From: Plasmopara viticola | Taxonomy: Eukaryota > Oomycota > Peronosporomycetes > Peronosporales > Peronosporaceae | Direction: 5' to 3' | DNA: 64,000 bases | NCBI GenBank assembly: GCA_001695595.3 | Contig: MBPM02000114.1 | Coordinates: forward strand, 62,001-126,000 | Shown: piece after piece, positions 10,801 to 23,120 of the stretch | How the letters are laid out: every line of letters begins with the position of its first letter | How positions within the stretch are numbered: the stretch's first letter is position 1 | Made by a program: the position numbers and the translations under genes | The notes under the pieces: model-generated | Seen by the model: only the letters and a program-made list of their open reading frames with translations | Told to the model about the DNA's origin: nothing | Databases searched by the model: none

Positions 10801-11301
10801 TGCCATAGCGACTTCAATCACATTATCGTGGACGGTGGGTTATATAAGTGTTCGTTTGCTGGGTCGATCTCACTGAAACACGTGTGGTTGGATAGAAGCG
10901 GCTCGGAAGGTGTGACGCTTGATGAACATAGACACCCGGAAGGCTATTTGCACATGCTTCCGTTGTTGTGGATCGAGAACTCGAAGTTTTTCAAAGACTA
11001 CTTTAAGCCAAAAAAACCACGTGTCGGTGGTGATCTTATTATAATATGTTATTTTAAGTATGGAATTTCACAATTCGCAAGCTACTTCGCGTTACTGTTA
11101 CTATCGTACATGGTTAGATTATGTGGTATGCTTGAAACAAGTAAATCGTTTATTAATTATGACTACTCAGTAAGCCGGTGCAAGACGTCCTGCAGCTGGT
11201 GCCGAACTTTCCGCAGCAAAAAAGGTGTTGCAGGACCCTCTTGGTCTATCACGCTTTTCGATCTGCGTGATTGTTTGTCACGATGTCGAGGGGCTGGCTA
11301 A
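10801..11301 (+). pseudogene. Crinkler header, copy C
   Basis: Open from 10,774 to 11,301. Encodes SDFNHIIVDGGLYKCSFAG, HVWLDRSGSEGVTLDEH and LLWIENSKFFKDYF. After that a 12-13 bp loss removes the GEIYV part found in copies B, E and I and shifts the frame to PRVGGDLIIICYFK, so the linker motif is destroyed. The tail is the Cys-rich frame also seen at the other long ends. It is followed by segment B, not by an effector domain. Confidence 0.55.
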
Positions 11302-13600
11302 AACTGTAGCAGATAATTGAATGCTTCATTATCTGGATTCCTGTCTCCCCATTTATTTGTAAGATAGATTTGTGAGGCAGTTTGCGCAATACGCTGATGT
11401 CGAAGAATGCACCATACATGCTTATCACTGTGACGATAGTACAAAAAAGCCAAATGCAATCCTCATAGAAGACTCCATGTTAATTGTAAATAAAGAGGAA
11501 TGAGATCATATCATAAAAAAGTTAGGCTCACTATCATTTGCACCGATTTGATGCTTCTGAGTCATGTGCATATAAATCGGACGCTTTTGACATCTTGTTG
11601 AAAAGGCACGAATTAAGCACGAGTTTAAGCAGCGTCATCTACGCGTACAGTCGTGATCAAATCATCAGAATATCGTGTCATGATATGAACAATACTGATC
11701 GACAATTTGGCCGTTGTAAGGTAAGAAGATGTACGTTTGTTTACCGTGAGAAACTATACATTTAATTGTGACGTAGCTAAAGGAGCTTGTCGATAGAAAA
11801 TCGACCCAAAAACAGCACTTTCAAGTCTGCTAAATGGTTTGTATATGTTGATCGAAAAGCAATATTTTAGATTAGAACATGCCTCACAAAACATTTTTCT
11901 TGGTACGTCAAATGTCAGGGATAAATTTCCTTAATAAGCTATCCAGGCTCGAAGTGTCCAAATAGATCATGATGAAGGTAACATTTGCTCTTTAAAACTC
12001 ATCATTTAGTTTGTGTAGAACAATGCATCATCCACAGCCGGTTAATGTGTGCAGTAGAGACCACAGTTGAAGACCATCCATTCTTCTTCCTTTGTTTAAA
12101 AGGAAAGTAAAGTGATTACATGCATCTCCGTTCGCCTTTATCCCTATGCGAAGGCAAAGCCTAATTATACGAATGTTCGCATAGCTGTTCTACTTTTCTT
12201 TCGTCAGACATCTATCTTGTCGTCTCTCGTCGTGCGTGTGATGGTCAAGCTTGCTCCCGTCTGCATCCACCACTCAGTAAAAGGGAGCGACTTCATACAT
12301 GCACTGATTGCATCAAATCAGTGCAGCTGCGTTTGAGCAATACCTTAGTGAAAAAGGTTTCTTTTAGCACGTTTCGGTTTAACTTTGCTGCATAATTGTT
12401 TCTGTTGGAACTAGCAGTCGTTCTTTTTGTCGATGAAATTCAAGCACGACAACATTCTCGAGCAGCCGAGCTAGTACTTTTGATGGCTATGACATTGCTA
12501 GAATCTGAAGTTTGCTAAAATAACCAAAAACGTTTCTGCATCAGAATAGCATGCGTCGTAGCACTGTCGTTGATTGAATATGTCACCTCTTTGTTCGCAT
12601 TGATGCCAGTAAAGCTTGATAAACATTGCGGCTTAGTATCGCAGTCATTTAAATAAAATGTGTCGAAGCTAATTTTTCAAGCAAGGACTCGCTTTCTCCC
12701 TTCTGGACTTGTCATATTTTGCTTAGGTGGTAAAGCTTGCAACAAAACGAAGTCGCTCGATAAGCCTCCGCTCAATGACCAACCATAAAGCACTTGCACC
12801 ATTTGTCGTTCGAGTGTTGCACCATACGTAAAACTTAAATTTCTGTACAACTTAACATCACGCTGGCGCTTGCCATTCTGTCACTACTCAAAGTAATGCT
12901 CGCAACGACTTGTGCTACCATAACTCATTGCTAATATCGGAAATTTAATACTGTCATTGATGGCATGTGTCGCCCATCATGATCACGTTGGAGTCGCAAG
13001 CTCTGCTTTTTATCGAGTGGCAGCCTAGCCACACGTTTGTCGGACGTGTGGTGTGTTAGACGTCGATAGTGCTAAGTCACAATCTACTATGAAGGATGAT
13101 ACAAAAACGATTGTATGATGAATCGCTAACGTGGTAGAAAGCTAAGCTGTAATTTTTGTCCTTCGCCTCCTGTCCAAACATACATTGGCCGGTCGGTATG
13201 GACCAGACACCTTACGGTACGATAAGCCGTGTAGTTTGTGCTACGACAAAGATAGTTTTACGACTTTGTAGTAATCCCCAAAAAGAATGTTGTTCCAGCC
13301 AGCTTATTTGACATAGAATTCGATTCTTTAAAAGCTGCACTTAACCCATAGTTTACGGAAGCAGTATCAAGACTAAGGGGTGTGGCTTAATTTGCGGTGA
13401 GCAGCTTGTGGATCGGGCACGATAATCACCTACAGCGAATCACTACAAGCATCGAGAGATCTGCGATATGCGCATCTTGTGGTACTCTTGATACCGCTTT
13501 TTCATATCGGCTGTTTAACAGCGATGTAATTACTGGCAGTCTGTCGATATCTTGTTACGCAAAAGGTCTTCTCTGTGGTTCCTTTGTACCACTGTTATGA
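11302..13600 (+). other. Segment B of unit U2, no recognised gene
   Basis: Inverted copy of 4501-6921. The recurring short frames are at 11,538-11,765, 12,112-12,336 and 13,397-13,600; the last holds AICASCGTLDTAF and continues upstream without a stop through NVVPASLFDIEF. It matches 20,320-22,619 reversed with no net length change over at least 2.5 kb, so these two copies are very recent duplicates. No family recognised. Confidence 0.35.
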
Positions 13601-15130
13601 CCAGCGAACAATGCAATTGAGTATAGAGTTGCGGCGTATTTGGAAGCGGTCGACCTTTTTAGTCGGTATTAGACAATGTAAAGCATGGATTTCTCTCTTG
13701 CTGAAGTTGGAGCAAGGAGAAGCTAGTGGCGGGACCATTTGTGTTACATATAGCAAATTCTTTCTTAATTGTGTACCATACGTTTCAATGCTCTCTTTTT
13801 TGGTAAAAGGTTGGAGGTGTCCTTTCTGAGGAGCTCAAGTACGTTCAGATGCTCAAATTGATAAGCGCTTAAAACAGCATCGTCAACAATCCTTCTTTGA
13901 TGCTTTGTCCAGACCATCTTATAATTTGTTCTGCATCTCTCCATTTGTGTGACGCTATTGGTACAATTCGAGTATTCAGGCCCACAACAGTGTAATATAT
14001 CGGGTCTTGTAAACTTTTCGAGGCTGTAATCTCACATTGAACCCCGACAGGGAAGAAGGTCTAAGCTTCGTGGAAGGATTTAATAAGCTTTTCTTTATGT
14101 TCTCGTCGTTTATTCCTTAAGCTCGGTCCGCTGGTTGATCCGACCTGACAGGTCGTAGGATAGGTGGTGTGCGCTGAGACAAAGTCTATTTTAGACTGCG
14201 CGCGGTGTGCGCAATTGACTAATTGGCTACTGTGTCGCTAAAAGCCCCCTTACTATATTGGGACTTGACTACTCCCGATAGCAGGTAGAGCGCGGTCATG
14301 TTTTCCACCCAAGCTCAACTCTGGGTCGACATGTAGCTTACGGTGTTTGTGTGGGACAAAACATTTGTTTACCACAAGAACATTGGCCAATCGTGTGGTT
14401 GATGAAGTTTAATGCTTGAGCCTTTATTTTCTAAATTTCTTACGTTTTTTTCAAAATGAACACCCAACCTGAAGTTTTTTAGAAGTGGGTGCGAATCGGG
14501 CGCTATACCGGTTAGAGTGTAGCACAAAATACTTGTATGCTTTGTCTGATAACTATTGTGCCTGTTTGGACACGTACACCTTGCTGACTTTAGTGGTTGT
14601 TGACGGATGATAAAAATTGTGAATAGAACGCGGCTGACCTACTACGCAAGTAGATCATACTCCAACTAATACGTGAGCCATAGTTGCGCAATTAATGAGA
14701 ACCTATCAAGCCGATTACATTGTGCTTCATACGATCGTATGTTGCTAGTAGTTGGAATGGATCGGGCCACCTACCTGGTCATATATGTTTGGTCTTCCCA
14801 TAATCTTGATACGGTTAGATCACACTAATTTTGACCGCGCATTAAATTGAGTGTATCGGATGACGCTAAGTATCTGATCGATCGATCGTTTGTGACCCAG
14901 TTTTCCTTCTAGCCAATAGACTAATAGTTTCATCAGCGATTGACTATTGGTATCGCATCGGCTCTTTGAACTCAAATATCGATGCCTTCGAGTGCTGAAT
15001 ACAGTGGTCGTAAGCGATGGTTACAAGCGTCTTCTATATGTTGGCAAGAGAATGCATAATGACGACGTGGACGACTTTTGGGCGTCAAGAGTCAGCGCAC
15101 CATTTTGACTTTAATGGAAAGTTGACCATG
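13601..15130. other. Segment C of unit U2, beta lineage
   Basis: Inverted copy of 3131-4500. On the plus strand a frame near 13,650-13,829 reads KFFLNCVPYVSMLSFLVKG and stops. Around 14,990-15,110 one plus frame reads VVVSDGYKRLLYVGKRMHND, which looks like real protein sequence, but stops flank it and I cannot name it. Lacks the 0.9-kb extra segment and MULE of the alpha lineage. Confidence 0.35.
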
Positions 15131-15931
15131 ACACCATTGATAACATAACAAAAAAATCGCTTTATTATATTGCATTGAACATAGCCAGGAGGGCTAATTG
15201 GAGTACAGGGCGAGCTATTTTCCAAAACATCTTCATTGGTTTTTTTGTTACAGCCAAGAAAAAATGTTTCGTCCTTGTGAGAACAGCACACAATCAAGGC
15301 AACGATCGTGCCCCGAGAGGTTGGAAATGAACTCAAGCGCTGAGCCGCCCTTGGCTGCGATGTCCTCCACCTCACCCACGCTCCACAACTTGATCTCCTT
15401 GTCGCACCCCCCTTGTCAAAAGTGGCTTGTCAGATGTCATTGCGGTTTCATTGTTTGATCGTAGAAAGTTTAATGACAACATAGCCTCATTGAGCCCCGT
15501 AGGGCCACAGTGTAGCCGGATTCCGGGTGTCGCCATGCGCACCGGCGGGACTTTGAGCTTCGACATGACTAATGACGATTCAAGGTTTTTCCAAAACCAC
15601 TCAAAGTCATAATCCCATGACTAGTACCGATCCTAAGTATCCTAAAGCAAATAGCCTCTAAAGTGAGTACTATTAAACTATTTGATATGTCCGTGCAAAA
15701 TACGCAAGCAGCATATATTAGACGCTGACTCGCCGACTGTAGTTTTGACACAATAAAAGCTGCTAATGCCGATCTAAACTTGAGCAATTCGATAATGGAA
15801 GTTGGTCGAAGATTTTAAGGTTTGCAGTAGAACAAATTTCGTGTCTGTTCGCGTTGAAAAGGAACTACATAGCAGCAGATAAAGTCTAATTCTCAATTGT
15901 TGTCAAGATTACTGTGACGTAAAGTATTCAT
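15131..15931 (-). other. Segment D of unit U2, degenerate
   Basis: Mirror of 2306-3130. Minus frames 15,372-15,566 (MSKLKVPPVRMATPG) and 15,569-15,787 (MLKFRSALAAFIVSK) recur in the other D segments. Antisense frames are open as well (15,198-15,458 and 15,427-15,612), so coding strand cannot be settled from the frames alone. No family recognised. Confidence 0.3.
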
Positions 15932-16174
15932 TCAAATTAGCGACTGTAAACAGCATGGCCATAGATGACTGTATGGTACGGTCAACCGAGACCATGAAGC
16001 CGAGTGAAGTCGTCTAGCCGTGTGCTGTATGATCAAATTACAAAACACCATTTTAATGCTGAATTTGTTGCTGTTAAGGCCATATTTGGATTCAACAGCT
16101 GTGTAGCCTACAATAGAAGCGGTTGTGGCGTCGTCCTCAATTAAGTTTACCGTGTTGGAAGCAGTCTTTTGCAT
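15932..16174 (-). CDS. 80-residue ORF of unknown function, copy 2
   Basis: Starts MQKTASNTVNLIEDD and is full length. It differs from copy 1 at very few residues (for example Asn to Ser in NKFSIKM). Divergent from the 72-residue ORF at 16,292 with about 118 bp between them, the same arrangement as in all other D segments. Coding status unproven. Confidence 0.25.
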   Translation of the reverse strand: MQKTASNTVNLIEDDATTASIVGYTAVESKYGLNSNKFSIKMVFCNLIIQHTARRLHSASWSRLTVPYSHLWPCCLQSLI

Positions 16175-16291
16175 TTAAGACCGTGAGCTGAAGTTGAACG
16201 TCTTCTGGAGACGAGTCCAATGAACGATGAAAGTATATGATGATAAAGCAACATTTGCACTATAACTTATTTTTCTCTTCTTACACACTCC

Positions 16292-16510
16292 TTGACCCCC
16301 ATCCCTACACTATTAGAAACAGAAAAAAATAAAAATCCAATTTTGACAAGCCCCATCCTATGGTGTCAATGGGCAGAAAACACTGAAGCACAAAACTATA
16401 ACAATTTAAATCAACAACATAATTACGGACGCATAAAACCAACACAACATTTGTTTAGTCAGGTGGTTGGTCGTTTTTTGTCTGGATGTAACATAAATGT
16501 CAACAAATAG
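16292..16510 (+). CDS. 72-residue ORF of unknown function
   Basis: Starts MTPIPTLLETEKNKNPIL and ends in GCNINVNK. Asn/Gln-rich, with a single CQW and no recognised domain. Intact copies also at 27,164-27,382, 58,176-58,394 and 59,007-59,225; broken copies at 1755 and 32,578. It precedes the ExoX-like ORF on the same strand by about 150 bp, so the two could have been parts of one gene or a pair. Confidence 0.25.
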   Translation: MTPIPTLLETEKNKNPILTSPILWCQWAENTEAQNYNNLNQQHNYGRIKPTQHLFSQVVGRFLSGCNINVNK

Positions 16511-16657
16511 CTACCACTACGCGATGAAGTAACTACAGTAGCTTTTCGTAACAGAATTACAAAATATGAATTAGTCGTGAGTTAATTAAATTGTGATCCT
16601 GAATTATACTCTATACAATATACGAGCATACCCCATATACCACATACACTACAAAAA

Positions 16658-16942
16658 ATGTCTGAGTTTGAAATGTCTGAATTTGAAGTCTAAGAGCAAA
16701 ATGCCTCATACTGTCGATGATTATACAACGAACAATCGGAAGACTCGAATATAATACGCTTTTTAGCCAGCAAGTTTCAAGCTGGAGACGATAGCTATAT
16801 CGTGCGTCGGGGCAAACATAAGAACAAGTTCGTTAAGTGGATTGTTGAAAACGATGAGCAATACTTCAGTTGGAGGTTTAAATATGTATCTGTCAAGAAT
16901 AAATATCCATCTTTCAAAGATAAGTCACGGCATAAGAATTAG
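16658..16942 (+). pseudogene. ExoX C-terminal-like ORF, broken copy
   Basis: The 95-codon frame matches the intact copy at 26,737-27,021 but has two in-frame stops. Codon 12 (16,691-16,693) is TAA where the sister copy has TAT, and codon 21 (16,718-16,720) is TGA in place of the Trp codon of CRWLYN. The second motif (GKHKNKFVKWIVENDEQYFS) is still readable. It shows that the family is decaying within the array. Confidence 0.55.
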
Positions 16943-17039
16943 CTACTTTTTTTTCTTCTCTTCAGCTGAAACCTGTTAGCTGCTTGTCGAGGTTCTGTTA
17001 TTAGCGCGAAGCTCTTCTTCGCTAACACGATATCAGATC

Positions 17040-17215
17040 ATACAGGTGATTAGAACGAACGAGCGTCACAGGCTTCTATTCAACCACACGTGTTCCAATG
17101 AGATCGACCCAGCAAACGAACACTTATATCACCGTAGACGATAATGTGATTAAAGTCGCTATGGCGGACTTTTGGAAATGTTCATATTGCAAAGAAATAG
17201 CAATTTCATCCTTTC
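17040..17215 (-). pseudogene. Truncated Crinkler header remnant (short-end type), copy D
   Basis: Minus-strand remnant of the header up to the HVWL region, then a jump into segment D, exactly as at 967-1240. No open frame of use. It marks the short end of unit U2. Confidence 0.45.
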
Positions 17216-18600
17216 TTCAGTGTAAAACCTTTTGACGAGAAGTCATTGACCTTAAAATCTTACGACACCCATCCTTGGGTAATCGCCTTGGTTCTGACAA
17301 ACTGAGCTTGAAAGTATAAACAGCGCTTAAAAGAACGTAGAATTGACCTGCTTGGAACGAAGTGCCTTACCATCCAGCTCGCCGACTGTTGTGAGCACAT
17401 TGAATCGCGGCGCATTTGGAGCGTAGATTGTACTTGTGCTTGCCCTCCAATATGCTGGTACGAATCCACCTCCAAGTACATCTCATTGCTCTAGGGTCAA
17501 GCTGTCCATGAGCAGCTGTGCGTCTAGATCGTTGGATTATAAATATTTAATGTGAACAGATCGTACTTGTCGACAAGGAACGCAATGTCGAGATCATCGA
17601 AGGCGCTTGCTATCGGCCTGAACAACAGCAATCCGTTATTCACAACGTCAATATTTTCGATTTGCACAAAATTATCTTTGAGGCGATCGTGTTCTCGTCG
17701 AGAAAGATGAGATGCAATCGCAACAGGACTCGGTAGACCAACTTTCATCACCATGCAAAGAAGCACCGAGTCGCCGTTCTAATTTTCCCACAATCACATT
17801 TGAAGTCCTTCACCAATTGCTGCTTCAGCTTTTGAGTTCTCGAATCCGTGGGAACGTTCAAGAACGTGCGTTTAAACAACGTGGCAGCAATTGCTTCGTA
17901 TAGAGAGGAAGTGTGGTCTTTGGCCGGAAATACCACCAGCACGTGGATTTCCCCTTCGTTTGGCTCAAATCTCTCTCCAAAGTTTGTCGGGTTTTTGATC
18001 CACAACGAACGGATCCTTGTGCGTAATGAATCCGTCGTATGACGAATAGTAGTCCGGGTAATAGCCAAAGGCTTTGCCACCGAATCCTTTGCCGTGACTA
18101 TAGTAGTCATTGCCGTTGCCGTAATTCTCATTGTCGTGGCCGTAGTGGTCGTTGCCGTGGCCGTAGAAGTCGTTGCCGTGGCCGTGGTACTCATAGCTGT
18201 AGTCGTCGTAGTCCTTGCCGTATTTGCTGTAGCCGCGGTGTTCCTTGTGCACGAAGCTCTTGTGATTGGGGTCGTCGCCCTTGCAGGCGTAAGCAACGTG
18301 GCCGTAGTCCTTGTAAACATAGTCGTCTTTGCCGTTTCTGTAATCTATTGACTCGGTGGCCTGGGATTTATCGTCTTCCAGGCGCCGACTATAGTGCAAT
18401 CAATGCCCATGTCGTGGTGTCTTTTGCGGTAGTCACAATCGCGCTTAAGCGGGTGGTGAATGTAGTCCCCGTAGGAGCCAAGGAGCGATTTCCGCTGGAG
18501 CATTTCGGGCATCGATCGATTGCAGGATGGAGGCACTGACATATCGGCTTAGCACTGCACGCATATTAAACTGCATCTTGGCCGCGCAGTTGCTCGACTT
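17216..18600 (-). pseudogene. Copy D: GY/CRN/HNH chimeric pseudogene
   Basis: The GY frame is the longest and cleanest of the set (144 residues, 18,399-17,965): YACKGDDPNHKSFVHKEH, GYSKYGKDYDDYSYEY, four YGHGND-type units, GGKAFGYYPDYYSSYDGF, then DKLWREI and stop. The overlapping Thr/Ala-rich frame (18,320-17,748) runs without a stop into the CRN linker (GEIHVLVVFPAKD) and ends at CFFAW. HNH blocks at 17,766-17,524 and 17,481-17,260 are in other frames. Beyond 18,640 the copy is cut by a rearrangement, so its promoter spacer is missing. Confidence 0.65.
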
Positions 18601-18639
18601 GCATGGATGTATTTGCTAGTTGTCGATTGCTGAGAAGAA

Positions 18640-18660
18640 GGCGAAATGATCAGCCTCTCG
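18640..18660. other. Rearrangement junction U2/U3
   Basis: The GY-side sequence GGCGAAATGA, which elsewhere continues into the 400-bp spacer, is joined here to CAGCCTCTCGGGGCACGATC from the D/C boundary (compare 2918-2938). Only one or two bases are shared, so the join looks like end joining or template switching and not recombination between homologous blocks. Confidence 0.7.
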
Positions 18661-20170
18661 GGGCACGATCGTTGCCTTGATTGTGTGCTGTTCTCACAAG
18701 GACGAAACATTTTTTCTTGGCTGTAACAAAAAAACCAATGAAGATGTTTTGGAAAATAGCTCGCCCTGTATGTTTATCAATGGTGTCATGGTCAACTTTC
18801 CGTTAAAGTCAAAATGGTGCGCTGACTCTTGACGCCCAAAAGTCGTCCACATCGTCATTATGCATTCTCTTGCCAACATATAGAAGACGCTTGTAACCAT
18901 CGCTTACGACCACTGTATTCAGCACTCGAAGGCATCGATATTTGAGTTCAAAGAGCCGATGCGATACCAATAGTCAATCGCTGATGAAGCTAATAGTCTA
19001 TTGGCTAGAAAGAAAATTGGGTCACAAACGATCGATCGATCAGATACTTAGCGTCATCCGATACACTCAATTTGATGCGCGGTCAAAATTAGTGTGATCT
19101 AACCGTATCAAGATTATGGGAAGACCAAACATATATGACCAGGTAGGTGGCCCGATCTATTCCAACTACTAGCAACATACGATCGTATGAAGCACAATGT
19201 AATCGGCTTGATAGGTTCTCATTAATTGCGCAACTATGGCTCACGTATTAGTTGGAGTATGATCTACTTGCGTAGTAGGTCAGCCGCGTTCTATTCACAA
19301 TTTTTATCATCCGTCAACAACCACTAAAGTCAGCAAGGTGTACGTGTCCAAACAGGCACAATAGTTATCAGACAAAGCATACAAGTATTTTGTGCTACAC
19401 TCTAGCCGGTATAGCGCCCGATTCGCACCCACTTCTATAGAAACTTCAGGTTGGATGTTCATTTTGAAAAAAACGTAAGAAATTTAAAAAATAAAGGCTC
19501 AAGCATTAAACTTCATCAACCACACGATTGGCCAATGTTCTTGTGGTAAACAAATGTTTTGTCCCACACAAACACCGTAAGCTACATGTCGACCCAGAGT
19601 TGAGCTTGGGCGGAAAACATGACCGCGCTCTACCTGCTATCGAGAGTAGTCAAGTCCCAATATAGTAAGGGGGCTTTTAGCGACACAGTAGCCAATTAGT
19701 CAATTGCGCACACCGCGCGCAGTCTAAAATATACTTTGTCTCAGCGCACACCACCTATCCTACGACCTGTCAGGTCGGATCAACCAGCGGACCGAGCTTA
19801 AGGAATAAACGACGAGAACATAAAGAAAAGCTTTATTAAATCCCTTCCACGAAGCTTAGACCTTCTTCCCTGTCGGGGTTCAATGTGAGATTACAGCCTC
19901 GAAAAGTTTACAAGACCCGATATATTACACTGTTGTGGGCCTGAATACTCGAATTGTACCAATAGCGTCACACAAATGGAGAGATGCAGAACAAATTATA
20001 AGATGGTCTGGACAAAGCATCAAAGAAGGATTGTTGACGATGCTGTTTTAAGCGCTTATCAATTTGAGCATCTGAACGTACTTGAGCTCCTCAGAAAGGA
20101 CACCTCCAACCTTTTACCAAAAAAGAGAGCATTGAAACGTATGGTACACAATTAAGAAAGAATTTGCTAT
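18661..20170. other. Segment C of unit U3, beta lineage
   Basis: Inverted copy of 13,830-15,330 and near-identical direct copy of 60,400-61,770. A minus frame at 18,694-18,900 (MVTSVFYMLARECIM) arises partly because 18,770-18,800 is joined differently than in U2 (a short deletion after GCTCGCCCTG). No family recognised. Confidence 0.35.
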
Positions 20171-22619
20171 ATGTAACACAAATGGTCCCGCCACTAGCTT
20201 CTCCTTGCTCCAACTTCAGCAAGAGAGAAATCCATGCTTTACATTGTCTAATACCGACTAAAAAGGTCGACCGCTTCCAAATACGCCGCAACTCTATACT
20301 CAATTGCATTGTTCGCTGGTCATAACAGTGGTACAAAGGAACCACAGAGAAGACCTTTTGCGTAACAAGATATCGACAGACTGCCAGTAATTACATCGCT
20401 GTTAAACAGCCGATATGAAAAAGCGGTATCAAGAGTACCACAAGATGCGCATATCGCAGATCTCTCGATGCTTGTAGTGATTCGCTGTAGGTGATTATCG
20501 TGCCCGATCCACAAGCTGCTCACCGCAAATTAAGCCACACCCCTTAGTCTTGATACTGCTTCCGTAAACTATGGGTTAAGTGCAGCTTTTAAAGAATCGA
20601 ATTCTATGTCAAATAAGCTGGCTGGAACAACATTCTTTTTGGGGATTACTACAAAGTCGTAAAACTATCTTTGTCGTAGCACAAACTACACGGCTTATCG
20701 TACCGTAAGGTGTCTGGTCCATACCGACCGGCCAATGTATGTTTGGACAGGAGGCGAAGGACAAAAATTACAGCTTAGCTTTCTACCACGTTAGCGATTC
20801 TTCATACAATCGTTTTTGTATCATCCTTCATAGTAGATTGTGACTTAGCACTATCGACGTCTAACACACCACACGTCCGACAAACGTGTGGCTAGGCTGC
20901 CACTCGATAAAAAGCAGAGCTTGCGACTCCAACGTGATCATGATGGGCGACACATGCCATCAATGACAGTACTAAATTTCCGATATTAGCAATGAGTTAT
21001 GGTAGCACAAGTCGTTGCGAGCATTACTTTGAGTAGTGACAGAATGGCAAGCGCCAGCGTGATGTTAAGTTGTACAGAAATTTAAGTTTTACGTATGGTG
21101 CAACACTCGAACGACAAATGGTGCAAGTGCTTTATGGTTGGTCATTGAGCGGAGGCTTATCGAGCGACTTTGTTTTGTTGCAAGCTTTACCACCTAAGCA
21201 AAAATATGACAAGTCCAGAAGGGAGAAAGCGAGTCCTTGCTTGAAAAATTAGCTTCGACGCATTTTATTTAAATGACTGCGATACTAAGCCGCAATGTTT
21301 ATCAAGCTTTACTGGCATCAATGCGAACAAAGAGGTGACATATTCAATCAACGACAGTGCTACGACGCATCCTATTCTGATGCAGAAACGTTTTTGGTTA
21401 TTTTAGCAAACTTCAGATTCTAGCAATGTCATAGCCATCAAAAGTACTAGCTCGGCTGCTCGAGAATGTTGTCGTGCTTGAATTTCATCGACAAAAAGAA
21501 CGACTGCTAGTTCCAAGAGAAACAATTATGCAGCAAAGTTAAACCGAAACGTGCTAAAAGAAACCTTTTTCACTAAGGTATTGCTCAAACGCAGCTGCAC
21601 TGATTTGATGCAATCAGTGCATGTATGAAGTCGCTCCCTTTTACTGAGTGGTGGATGCAGACGGGAGCAAGCTTGACCATCACACGCACGACGAGAGACG
21701 ACAAGATAGATGTCTGACGAAAGAAAAGTAGAACAGCTATGCGAACATTCGTATAATTAGGCTTTGCCTTCGCATAGGGATAAAGGCGAACGGAGATGCA
21801 TGTAATCACTTTACTTTCCTTTTAAACAAAGGAAGAAGAATGGATTGTCTTCAACTGTGGTCTCTACTGCACACATTAATCGGCTGTGGATGATGCATTG
21901 TTCTACACAAACTAAATGATGAGTTTTAAAGAGCAAATGTTACCTTCATCATGATCTATTTGGACACTTCGAGCCTGGATAGCTTATTAAGGAAATTTAT
22001 CCCTGACATTTGACGTACCAAGAAAAATGTTTTGTGAGGCATGTTCTAATCTAAAATATTGCTTTTCGATCAACATATACAAACCATTTAGCAGACTTGA
22101 AAGTGCTGTTTTTGGGTCGATTTTCTATCGACAAGCTCCTTTAGCTACGTCACAATTAAATGTATAGTTTCTCACGGTAAACAAACGTACATCTTCTTAC
22201 CTTACAACGGCCAAATTGTCGATCAGTATTGTTCATATCATGACACGATATTCTGATGATTTGATCACGACTGTACGCGTAGATGACGCTGCTTAAACTC
22301 GTGCTTAATTCGTGCCTTTTCAACAAGATGTCAAAAGCGTCCGGTTTATATGCACATGACTCAGAAGCATCAAATCGGTGCAAATGATAGTGAGCCTAAC
22401 TTTTTTATGATATGATCTCATTCCTCTTTATTTACAATTAACATGGAGTCTTCTATGAGGATTGCATTTGGCTTTTTTGTACTATCGTCACAGTGATAAG
22501 CATGTATGGTGCATTCTTCGACATCAGCGTATTGCGCAAACTGCCTCACAAATCTATCTTACAAATAAATGGGGAGACAGGAATCCAGATAATGAAGCAT
22601 TCAATTATCTGCTACAGTT
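20171..22619 (-). other. Segment B of unit U3, no recognised gene
   Basis: Same short frames as in other B segments: 20,320-20,523, 21,585-21,809 and 22,156-22,383 on minus, plus 21,070-21,252 on plus (ERQMVQVLYGWSLSGG). Direct copy at 61,918-63,985 with an offset of 41,598 that is constant over more than 1 kb. Confidence 0.35.
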
Positions 22620-23120
22620 TTAGCCAGCCCCTCGACATCGTGACAAACAATCACGCAGATCGAAAAGCGTGATAGACCAAGAGGGTCCTGCAACACCTTT
22701 TTTGCTGCGGAAAGTTCGGCACCAGCTGCAGGACGTCTTGCACCGGCTTACTGAGTAGTCATAATTAATAAACGATTTACTTGTTTCAAGCATACCACAT
22801 AATCTAACCATGTACGATAGTAACAGTAACGCGAAGTAGCTTGCGAATTATGCAATTCATTACTTAAAATACCATATAATAATAAGATCACCACCAACAC
22901 GTAGATTTCCCCTTTGTTTGGCTTAAAGTAGTCTTTGAAAAACTTCGGGTTCTTGGTCCACAACAACGGAAGCATGTGCAAATAGCCTTCCGGGTGTCTA
23001 TGTTCATCGAGCGTCACACCTTCCGCGCCGCTTCTATCCAACCACACGTGTTTCAGTGAGATCGACCCAGCAAACGAACACTTATATCACTCACCGTCCA
23101 CGATAATATGATTGGAGTCG
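22620..23120 (-). pseudogene. Crinkler header, copy E
   Basis: The frame 23,047-22,748 keeps WLDRSGAEGVTLDEH, LLWTKNPKFFKDYFKP and GEIYVLVVI, the closest match in the window to the canonical CRN linker in a header copy. The upstream DGG.YKCSFAG part is cut from it by a stop (DGE*YKC) near 23,090. The tail is shared with other long ends. Confidence 0.55.

Larger units (their letters stand above)
1..18648. repeat. Palindrome P1, arms about 9 kb
   Basis: Positions x and about 18,273 minus x match near the centre (8936 with 9337; 8618-8815 with 9458-9655). The relation holds with small indels out to 121-549 against 17,965-18,399. The non-palindromic centre is the 400-bp promoter-like spacer. Confidence 0.85.

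Noticed and set aside
14990..15110. VVVSDGYKRLLYVGKRMHND reading as a DDE or piggyBac-type transposase fragment
   Set aside because: No catalytic spacing or flanking motif could be found on either side, and stops surround the piece.
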